Below, piece after piece: positions 1 through 5,534 of a stretch of DNA of 5,534 bases. The notes beneath the pieces are model-generated. The model ran no database searches. It saw only the letters and a program-made list of their open reading frames with translations, and was not told the DNA's origin. The stretch is from Pseudomonadota bacterium (GTDB lineage: Bacteria > Pseudomonadota > Gammaproteobacteria > Steroidobacterales > Rariloculaceae). How positions within the stretch are numbered: position 1 is the stretch's first letter; every line of letters begins with the position of its first letter. The translations under genes were made by a program, and so were the position numbers. The stretch lies in contig VYEH01000255.1 of NCBI GenBank assembly GCA_009843005.1, positions 388 to 5,921 on the forward strand. Reading direction: 5' to 3'.

Positions 1-552
1 CGTCGGGACAAACTGCCCGTTGTGGTTCATGACCGGATCGAAATTCGTGTTGTTCCAGAAATCGCTGATGTTGCCGGTGCCCCCGCCGCCCCCCAACACG
101 AATACTTCCTCGAAACCCCTGTCCGAAGCGCGGAACGGATACATGGACCCGAGGTGCCACTTGCCGAAAATCCCTGTCGCATAGCCTGCTTCCTGCAACA
201 TCTCGGCAATGGTGACTTCGTCCCGACGCATCAGTCCGCGGCCGGCGGCGGTGTGCCATACGCCGGTGCGGTTCGAATCCCGGCCCGTGAGCAGCGCGGC
301 CCGCGCCGGCGAGCAGGTCGGCGAGACATGAAAGTTGGAGAAGCCGATGGCCTCGCGGCCAAACGCATCGATATTCGGCGTGCGCAGGACCGGGTGGCCG
401 TGCACGCCGAGGTCGCCGTAACCCTGATCGTCGGTGAGCACCAGGACGACATTCGGGCGCCGTGCGGGGCCGCCGAACTCGGCTTGGGCCGATACGATTT
501 CCGGCGTCGCGCCAATTGCAAGCGCCAGCGCCGCCAACAGGCAAGCCGGCAT
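1..552 (-). CDS. Secreted S1-family sulfatase, second paralogue, 3' partial
   Basis: The N-terminal 184 residues of a second sulfatase, running off the left edge in an open frame. With the ATG at 552, residues 1-24 give a hydrophobic leader (LLAALALAIGA, ending SAQA). Asp41-Asp42 (LTDDQGYGDLG) are metal ligands. Cys80 in CSPAR (80-84, bases 315-301), followed by AALLTGR, is the formylglycine site, and Lys131 and His133 lie in FGKWHLG. The segments DEVTIAEMLQEAGY, RGFEEVFVLGGGG and FDPVMNHNG match a subgroup common in planctomycete genomes and distinct from sulfatase 1 (CTPTR motif, different downstream loops), so this is not a recent tandem copy. The start is uncertain: ATG 651 in the same frame overlaps the end of sulfatase 1 by 14 bases and would add a basic 33-residue extension. 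Neither ATG has a good ribosome binding site. I prefer 552 because the extension is rich in Arg and His and has weaker third-position GC bias than the body. The far half of the enzyme is not visible. Confidence 0.88.
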   Translation of the reverse strand, partial: MPACLLAALALAIGATPEIVSAQAEFGGPARRPNVVLVLTDDQGYGDLGVHGHPVLRTPNIDAFGREAIGFSNFHVSPTCSPARAALLTGRDSNRTGVWHTAAGRGLMRRDEVTIAEMLQEAGYATGIFGKWHLGSMYPFRASDRGFEEVFVLGGGGGTGNISDFWNNTNFDPVMNHNGQFVPT

Positions 553-637
553 GCCGCCCGCACCGAAACCGACGACGACTTCGTGATCGCTCGGATGATG
601 GAGCGATCGAGCACAAGCCCGGTGGGAACGCCGATGG

Positions 638-2152
638 CTAATGTGCTTCATCGCTATCACGAATGGCTGCAAGGGACTGTAGCAGGCGCGCGACCATCTC
701 CGGCTCCTCGCTTGCCAGGTTGAGCGTTTCGCCGGGGTCGCGGTCGAGGTTGTATAGCTGCACAGCCGGACCGCCCGCTTCCGGTTTAACCTGCTGCGGC
801 GGCGTGAACCCACCGGATCCCAGGCCCTCGATCAGCTTCCATGGCCCCTCCCGAATCGCGAACATTCCGTGGAAGGAATGATTGATCATTGCAGGCCGGG
901 GGACCTGCTCGTCATGTCGCCCGAGCAGCGTCGCCGAAAAGTCGACGCTGTCCACCGCGGAATTGTCCGGAAGGTCCATCCCGAGCAGCGAGGCCAGGGT
1001 GGCGCCGAGGTCCGTCAATGAAACCAGGTGATCATTGGACACATTTTCCGGCACGTTCCCCGGCCATCGGACAATCAGAGGAACGCGGTGGCCGCCTTCG
1101 TGGATGTCGCCCTTCTGGCCGCGCCAGGAGCCGTTGGCCAGGTGATCGAATTCCTGCTTGTCGCTGTCCGTCCAGTGGGCGCCATTGTCCGATGTCACGA
1201 TCACCATGGTTCGATCTTCCACGCCCGCGTGCGCCAGCGCATCGATCACTTGTCCAACGGCGCTGTCGACGTCGGCAACGAAGTCTCCGTAGTGCCCGGC
1301 GCCGGTGGTGCCCTGGAATTTCGGGTCCGCAAGCCACGGCGTGTGTGGCGCCGTCAGCGCAAGGTACAGAAAGAACGGCCTCTCGGCATCGTTTGTCGCC
1401 AGTTCCGCGATCTGATCGACGGCGCGCCCGGTGAGCGTCGGCAGAACTGACTGATGGTCGAATCCTTCGGCGATTTCGCCCTTGCGCCAGAACCCCGACC
1501 CGCCGCCGCGACGGCTTACGCTGGCCTCGACCAATCGGCCGGTCAGAGGGCGCACTGGGCGCCCGTTTTCAATATAGACGTACGGTTTCATGTCCAGCGA
1601 CGCCGGGATCCCGAAAAAATAGTCGAAGCCCACCTCGTTCGGGCCCGGGGCGATTCGCGCGCCCGTGCCCAGACCGCCTTGTTGTTCTGGTGGGCGCTCG
1701 TAGAAATTCGGTTCGTTGTTGGTGAAACCCAGGTGCCATTTTCCGACGGCGGCCGTGTAGTACCCGGCGGATTGAAGCAGCGACGGCAGCGTGGCGAGAT
1801 CCGGCTCGATCAGTAGCGGAGAATACCCCCAGAGAACGCCCGACTTGAGCCGCGACCGCCACGCGTAGCGCCCGGTCAGCAGCGCGTACCGAGTTGGCGT
1901 GCAGACGGCGGAAGGCGAGTGAGCGTCCGTGAAGCGCATCCCCTCCTCCGCCAGTTGGTCCATGTGTGGGGTCTGTATCCGGCTGTGCGGGTTGTAGCTA
2001 CCGATGTCGCCATAACCCAGATCGTCTGCGAGGATGAGCACGATGTTCGGATTCGGCGAGTGATGATCGGCTGTCGCTACGGTCTGGTTTGCGCACAAGC
2101 CCACGGCGACCGACAAGACCAGCAAGTATCGGCGTTTCGCGCTCCGGTTCAC
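638..2152 (-). CDS. Secreted S1-family sulfatase (arylsulfatase-like), Cys type
   Basis: 504 residues from GTG at 2152, chosen because AAGGAGGA lies 9 bases upstream. A longer TTG start at 2206 would place this ribosome binding site inside the gene and add an Arg-rich stretch before the signal peptide. Residues 1-28 form a Sec signal peptide (Arg3, Lys6, Arg7, Arg8, then LLVLSVAVGL, with likely cleavage after VATA). The sulfatase fold is complete. Metal ligands are Asp43-Asp44 (ADDLGYGD) and Asp322-Asn323 (TSDNG). The catalytic core is Cys84 in CTPTR (84-88), followed by LLTGR. Active-site basic residues are Lys138 and His140 (GKWHLG), His270 (APHTPW) and Lys347 (QKGDIHEGG). Cys84 must be converted to formylglycine by FGE or an anaerobic maturase; neither is in this window. 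The C-terminal QLYNLDRDPGETLNLA motif is typical of the family. Expected to cleave sulfate esters from a glycan or aryl substrate in the periplasm; specificity cannot be read from the sequence. Confidence 0.95.
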   Translation of the reverse strand: MNRSAKRRYLLVLSVAVGLCANQTVATADHHSPNPNIVLILADDLGYGDIGSYNPHSRIQTPHMDQLAEEGMRFTDAHSPSAVCTPTRYALLTGRYAWRSRLKSGVLWGYSPLLIEPDLATLPSLLQSAGYYTAAVGKWHLGFTNNEPNFYERPPEQQGGLGTGARIAPGPNEVGFDYFFGIPASLDMKPYVYIENGRPVRPLTGRLVEASVSRRGGGSGFWRKGEIAEGFDHQSVLPTLTGRAVDQIAELATNDAERPFFLYLALTAPHTPWLADPKFQGTTGAGHYGDFVADVDSAVGQVIDALAHAGVEDRTMVIVTSDNGAHWTDSDKQEFDHLANGSWRGQKGDIHEGGHRVPLIVRWPGNVPENVSNDHLVSLTDLGATLASLLGMDLPDNSAVDSVDFSATLLGRHDEQVPRPAMINHSFHGMFAIREGPWKLIEGLGSGGFTPPQQVKPEAGGPAVQLYNLDRDPGETLNLASEEPEMVARLLQSLAAIRDSDEAH

Positions 2153-2159
2153 TGCGCAT

Positions 2160-2168
2160 CTCCTCCTT
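2160..2168 (-). promoter_or_regulatory. Strong ribosome binding site of sulfatase 1
   Basis: AAGGAGGAG on the minus strand is a near-perfect anti-16S match. The AGGAGG core (2167-2162) is 9 bases from the GTG at 2152. It fixes the start and removes an 18-residue N-terminal extension that would begin at TTG 2206. An ATG at 2159 is out of frame and reaches no recognisable protein. Confidence 0.8.
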
Positions 2169-2236
2169 GTTGCCGTGCCACGATCAGAAAAGACAGTTTT
2201 CCCCAATATCCGAAGTCTTGTCCAGCCAGGGGCCTG

Positions 2237-2259
2237 TGCAGCAGGAATTCACGGCTGCA
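2237..2259. repeat. Short inverted repeat in the gap before sulfatase 1
   Basis: Two perfect 6-base arms, TGCAGC and GCTGCA, are separated by 11 bases, in the 133-base gap between the ThuA-like stop and the sulfatase 1 start. There is no T tract after it on the minus strand, so it does not look like an intrinsic terminator. It could be an operator half-site pair or a weak mRNA hairpin, or it could be chance. I saw no convincing -35/-10 pair in the gap. Confidence 0.3.
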
Positions 2260-2285
2260 AATTGACTATCGCCGTCCCTGCGGCA

Positions 2286-3395
2286 CTATTGCCGTTGCTG
2301 CGGCGCGGGCTCCTCTTGAAACTCGGCGATAGCAAGCCTCCGGCCCGACCAATACTCCGGAGCATGAAAGCCGAATTGCGTTGGCGCAAAGGTCCCGACG
2401 ATGTCGACGTCGACGTGCGCCGGCACGTCCAGGCCCAGCGCCCAATAGACCGCATTCACCCATAGCCGCCGCACGCCCTCGGACAACATGTCGCCCGAAG
2501 AGCCGATGGTCGAAACGAAGGCGCGGCCCGCTCGGCCATCCGGCAACCGGTAGGTCCTGGTCCAGGCGATCGGCATCGGCGGGTCATTTACGGTCACGCC
2601 GTCGGCGTCCACCACCGCAGGCGTTCGATCGGTGTCCCTCATCCCGAAGTGCAGGTCGTCGGCATCGAACTCGCCGGCACGCTCGATGACTTCGCCCAGA
2701 ATGATCGGCCGGGCGTCGCCGGGCAGCGGCAGCCTGACCCGGTACACGTCGGTGCTCCCCCAGATGTCGCCGTCGCCAATTCCGGTGCGGACGGGATGCT
2801 CGTAGGCGTCCGGCGCGACAATTCCGCGCGTGCTTTGATGCCTGTGTTCGCCATGATGTGCAATCCACTGCTCCCCCAGCACGAGGCGCCCGAAACCACC
2901 GCGCCAGGCAGCGAATTCCTCGCCTTCGTAGCCATTGCCGTAATGGCGCCAGGGCGAATCCGGCTCATCCTGTCGAAATGCGAACGCGTGGGTCGCAGTC
3001 CGGATACCGATGACCGGTTTACCGGCGCCGAGAAAATCGTCGATCGACTGCATCTGTTCGTCGGGCAGCGCGATGAAGCGCGTGAAGATCACCATGAGGT
3101 GCGCCTCGTTCAGACGATGCAAACCGGGCATTTCGACCGGCGGTATCGGGTTGACGATGCCCGGCGCGTCAGCATGCTGGGCGAACAGGACCGTGGTGCG
3201 AAAGCCGTGGGAGGTCGAGAGAATCCTTGCAAGCTGCGGCAGCGCCTCCTCGGACCGGTACTCCTGATCCCCGGACAACAGCACGATGTGATACCCGGCG
3301 TTCTCGCCGTGCCCGTCGTAGGCCAGCCATGGCTGCGAGAACGAAATGCCCGGCAACAACAGCAGCACCCAGAGGAGGCGATTCGAACGCCCCAT
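2286..3395 (-). CDS. Secreted ThuA-like domain protein
   Basis: 369 residues from ATG at 3395. I chose this start over the adjacent GTG (3398) because GGAGGAA lies 7 bases upstream of the ATG and the upstream stop reads TGATG. Residues 1-20 form a signal peptide (Arg3 and Arg6, then a Leu-rich core, with likely cleavage at SFS/Q), so the protein is probably periplasmic. The body matches ThuA-like proteins of the class I glutamine-amidotransferase fold: HIVLLSGDQEYRSEE (36-50), LMVIFTRF followed by LPDEQM (100-115), GKPVIGIRTATHAF (125-138), a His-rich WIAHHGEHRH stretch (177-186), PMPIAWTRTY (273-282), and a C-terminal RRLWVNAVYWALGL helix. No nucleophilic Cys is visible, so amidotransferase activity is unlikely. 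ThuA proteins are linked to catabolism of trehalose and related disaccharides through 3-keto sugars; extending that role to this exported version is inference. It is translationally coupled to the cytochrome-fused protein upstream, which suggests a shared substrate or a complex. Confidence 0.88.
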   Translation of the reverse strand: MGRSNRLLWVLLLLPGISFSQPWLAYDGHGENAGYHIVLLSGDQEYRSEEALPQLARILSTSHGFRTTVLFAQHADAPGIVNPIPPVEMPGLHRLNEAHLMVIFTRFIALPDEQMQSIDDFLGAGKPVIGIRTATHAFAFRQDEPDSPWRHYGNGYEGEEFAAWRGGFGRLVLGEQWIAHHGEHRHQSTRGIVAPDAYEHPVRTGIGDGDIWGSTDVYRVRLPLPGDARPIILGEVIERAGEFDADDLHFGMRDTDRTPAVVDADGVTVNDPPMPIAWTRTYRLPDGRAGRAFVSTIGSSGDMLSEGVRRLWVNAVYWALGLDVPAHVDVDIVGTFAPTQFGFHAPEYWSGRRLAIAEFQEEPAPQQRQ

Positions 3396-5534
3396 CACAG
3401 TTCCTCCAGCGGATGTTCTTCCAATAACGCCCCGACCTCGTACAAGCCCGTTTGCGAGCGGGCGGCTTCTCGCACTTGCCGGACCGTCTCGGCACTCACC
3501 ATGCCATCCAGGCCGGAACCGGACCCGGCGCCGACTCCGCCGAACCGCATGCGTACGTAGGTCAGCACCGCGGCCATCTCCTCATCGCTCAGTAACCCTT
3601 CAAAACCGATCATGGGCGGAACGCCACCGGAGGAATCGTAGGTTCGGTCGCCCACCTGCATCGGACCATAGACCCCCTTGAGTGTCAGTTTGATCAGCCG
3701 CTCCACGTCACCGGCGACCCAGGCGTTACTTCCAAGCGGCGGATAAATGTCCTGCATGGCGCCGGCGCCGTCTTCGCCGTGACAGGATGCGCAGTGGCCT
3801 TCGCGTTTGTAGATTTCCTCCCCCCTCAGGTAGACCGCCTGATCTTCGGCCCTGAGATTGATCGCGTCGGGAGTCCGGCTGATTTCGTCCTCGTACAACA
3901 CCAGGTTCCCGGCCAGATAGCTCGCGGCCGCCGGATTGTCCGTAAGTTCAACCTGGCCGGCGGCGTGCAACTCGCGGATGTCGTCGTCGAGCACTCGCAA
4001 CACGTCTTCGTAGGCGCGCCCCATCCAGCGGGTGACCGGTTGCTTCAGTCCTTCCAGCGCGATCCGTGCGCCATCGGCATTGTCGAGCCACGAACTGGCG
4101 ACGATCGCCTCGAGCCGGACCCTCGGATGGGAATCGTGCGCAGCCTGTCGCATCAACTCCAGGTGGTCGGGCACTTGCCGCCAGGTGTAGCGCAGCACGC
4201 GGACTGCGGCGCCGCGTGCACGAAAATCCCGGGCATTGAGCAACCGTTGGAGCAAATCGATGTCGACCCGGCCTTGCGCCCAGCTGACCCAGAGTCCTTC
4301 CAGAACAAGGCGTTCGTACTCCGGATCGGCAATCGACAACCCGGCAACCCACTCGCGCATGGCCGGCAGAACCTGCTCGGCCGGGCGGCCCCTCAGTTCG
4401 CGCCGGGACCTGTAACGGCTGCGGTACTCGGGCAGCTTCAGGTTGTCCAGCAGCACGCCGACGGGGGCGTCCGCCACCGTCGCCGACGTGACCAAATCGC
4501 GGCCCGGGTAGGTAACGCGGTAGATTCGGCCGTGGTCGTGATCCCGGTTCGGATCCCGTGCCGAATGCTGCATGTGACCGATCAGCGGATTGTGCCAGTC
4601 GACGAGGTACAGCGATCCGTCAGGCGCCGTTTCAATCGCCACAGGCCTGAAGTTCGAGTCCGTCGACGCGACGAGGTCCTGGCGCGGTTCGCCCGTGTAA
4701 CCCGCGCCGTCATCCACCACCGCATGCTGCTTGGTGCCGAGGAAACCGATCGTGTTGTTGACCAGGTAGTCGCCCTGGAATCGATCCGGGAAATTACGGG
4801 ACGAAATGAACTCGCTTCCCGCGGTCGGTCGAACGCGTTGCGTGGTGAACTGCGCGTACTTGGTGGTCTTGCCGCCGTGCAGCGTCCTGACCGACAGCGG
4901 CAGGCCCCACCAGTTGTCTCCCGGCGAGGCATCGGCTACGAACGGTTGATCCCACTCGTCGAACACGAATCCCCAGGGATTGGAGAAGGAGGTCTGTATG
5001 AAGCGTTCCAGGCGCCAGGTACGGGGGTCGAATCGCCATACGCCGCCGTCGACGCCGCGTTGCGGTCCGTAGGGCGTCTCGACCTGGGAGTGCAGAAACA
5101 CCCCCTCACTCATGTATATGGCGCCTGAGGCATCGGCCGCAAACGCGGAAATCGCGTGGTGCGAATCGTGGGAATCGAAACCGTGCAGCAAGATCTCCCG
5201 GCGATCGGCCCGTCCGTCGCCGTCATCATCGGCCAACAACACGAGGTTCGGCTGCTGCGCGAGGTAGACACCTTCGGACGCGAGTTCGAATCCGAACGGG
5301 AGGTGAAGCCCGTCGGCGAACACCGAGACACTGTCCGCCCGGCCATCGCGGTCCGCGTCATCGAAAATCAGGAGCTTGTCGTCGGGTTTGTCGTCACCGG
5401 GACGCCAGTGGGGGTAGGACGGCGCGACCGCAACCCAGAGACGGCCGCGGTTGTCGAACGACATCTGAACGGGATTGCGCAGTTCGGGAAACTCGGACTC
5501 GGATGCGAACAAATCGATCTCGACTCCTTCGGGA
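3395..5534 (-). CDS. PVC-type beta-propeller/HEAT/cytochrome c protein (membrane-bound dehydrogenase-like), 5' partial
   Basis: Predicted exported redox protein; the first 712 or so visible residues include the stop but not the true start. The reading frame is open to the window edge, and the residues before the first possible TTG (PEGVEIDLFASESEFPELRN) already match the conserved opening of this family. Visible residues 1-345 look like a PQQ-dehydrogenase-type beta-propeller (TIGR02604-like), with two Asp-rich DxDxDG calcium-type loops near 59-64 and 102-107. Residues about 355-530 are Leu/Arg-rich helical repeats of HEAT type. Residues about 565-665 form a class I cytochrome c domain with the heme motif CASCH (581-585, bases 3793-3779), followed by PPLGSNAWVAGD, and Met641 in PPM as the likely axial ligand. 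A Gly/Ser linker and a charged tail of about 40 residues follow. Family members are thought to oxidise sugars or alcohols, but the substrate is unknown. The stop overlaps the ThuA-like start. Domain calls are confident; enzymatic activity is inferred. Confidence 0.9.
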   Translation of the reverse strand, partial: PEGVEIDLFASESEFPELRNPVQMSFDNRGRLWVAVAPSYPHWRPGDDKPDDKLLIFDDADRDGRADSVSVFADGLHLPFGFELASEGVYLAQQPNLVLLADDDGDGRADRREILLHGFDSHDSHHAISAFAADASGAIYMSEGVFLHSQVETPYGPQRGVDGGVWRFDPRTWRLERFIQTSFSNPWGFVFDEWDQPFVADASPGDNWWGLPLSVRTLHGGKTTKYAQFTTQRVRPTAGSEFISSRNFPDRFQGDYLVNNTIGFLGTKQHAVVDDGAGYTGEPRQDLVASTDSNFRPVAIETAPDGSLYLVDWHNPLIGHMQHSARDPNRDHDHGRIYRVTYPGRDLVTSATVADAPVGVLLDNLKLPEYRSRYRSRRELRGRPAEQVLPAMREWVAGLSIADPEYERLVLEGLWVSWAQGRVDIDLLQRLLNARDFRARGAAVRVLRYTWRQVPDHLELMRQAAHDSHPRVRLEAIVASSWLDNADGARIALEGLKQPVTRWMGRAYEDVLRVLDDDIRELHAAGQVELTDNPAAASYLAGNLVLYEDEISRTPDAINLRAEDQAVYLRGEEIYKREGHCASCHGEDGAGAMQDIYPPLGSNAWVAGDVERLIKLTLKGVYGPMQVGDRTYDSSGGVPPMIGFEGLLSDEEMAAVLTYVRMRFGGVGAGSGSGLDGMVSAETVRQVREAARSQTGLYEVGALLEEHPLEEL
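3401..3407 (-). promoter_or_regulatory. Ribosome binding site and TGATG coupling for the ThuA-like gene
   Basis: GGAGGAA on the minus strand, within the last codons of the cytochrome-fused gene and 7 bases before ATG 3395. The upstream stop TGA (3397-3395) and the ATG share one base, the classic arrangement for translational coupling. This decides the ATG start over the GTG at 3398. Confidence 0.8.

Noticed and set aside
22..723. A 233-codon plus-strand open frame at the left end
   Set aside because: The opposite strand encodes sulfatase 2 with its CSPAR and KWHLG motifs; the plus-strand translation has no motif.
2204..2206. TTG as the start of sulfatase 1
   Set aside because: It would put the strong AAGGAGGA site inside the coding region and place an Arg-rich extension before the signal peptide; GTG 2152 fits better.
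2221..2285. Intrinsic terminator after the ThuA-like gene
   Set aside because: The only clear inverted repeat has a 6-bp stem with an 11-base loop and no following T run on the minus strand.
2649..3560. A 303-codon open frame on the plus strand opposite the ThuA-like gene
   Set aside because: It crosses the junction of two real minus-strand genes and shows no recognisable domain; it is a shadow frame.
3779..5128. A 449-codon open frame on the plus strand opposite the cytochrome-fused gene
   Set aside because: It is antisense to a strongly recognisable protein, has no family motifs, and is explained by high GC content and codon bias.
5510..5512. TTG as the start of the cytochrome-fused gene
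   Set aside because: Codons upstream of it remain open to the edge and encode the conserved family opening, so the gene is truncated by the window.

Overview
This is a compact, GC-rich, single-strand gene block. All four genes lie on the minus strand, so the order of transcription runs from high to low coordinates. They are: a large secreted propeller/HEAT/cytochrome c protein of the Pirellula/Verrucomicrobium (PVC) type, with its 5' end cut by the right edge; a secreted ThuA-like protein; a full-length secreted sulfatase; and a second, different secreted sulfatase, with its 3' end cut by the left edge. No tRNA, rRNA, mobile element or CRISPR array was seen.

The organism cannot be fixed from this window. 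The families present are most typical of Planctomycetota and Verrucomicrobiota: a TIGR02604-like propeller fused to a cytochrome c, a ThuA-like protein with a signal peptide, and paired S1 sulfatases. The same modules also occur in other aquatic, glycan-degrading bacteria. Strong Shine-Dalgarno sequences (AAGGAGGA before the first sulfatase, GGAGGAA before the ThuA gene) and tight packing do not settle the question.

Layout by coordinates: 5534-3395 is the PVC-type cytochrome protein. 3395-2286 is the ThuA-like gene, whose ATG shares one base with the upstream stop (TGATG). 2285-2153 is a 133-base gap holding a 6-bp inverted repeat and the strong ribosome binding site of the next gene. 2152-638 is sulfatase 1, starting at GTG. 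637-553 is a short spacer or an N-terminal extension, depending on the start chosen. 552-1 is the N-terminal part of sulfatase 2.

Working model (inference): the four proteins are exported and act together on a sulfated or otherwise protected carbohydrate or related organic substrate. The sulfatases would remove sulfate esters. The propeller/cytochrome protein would oxidise the product and pass electrons to the respiratory chain through its single c-type heme. The translationally coupled ThuA-like protein would act on the same or the oxidised intermediate. Substrates are not visible in the sequence. No clearly new kind of system was found; the most interesting point is the tight coupling of the exported ThuA-like protein to the cytochrome-fused dehydrogenase-like protein, next to two sulfatases.
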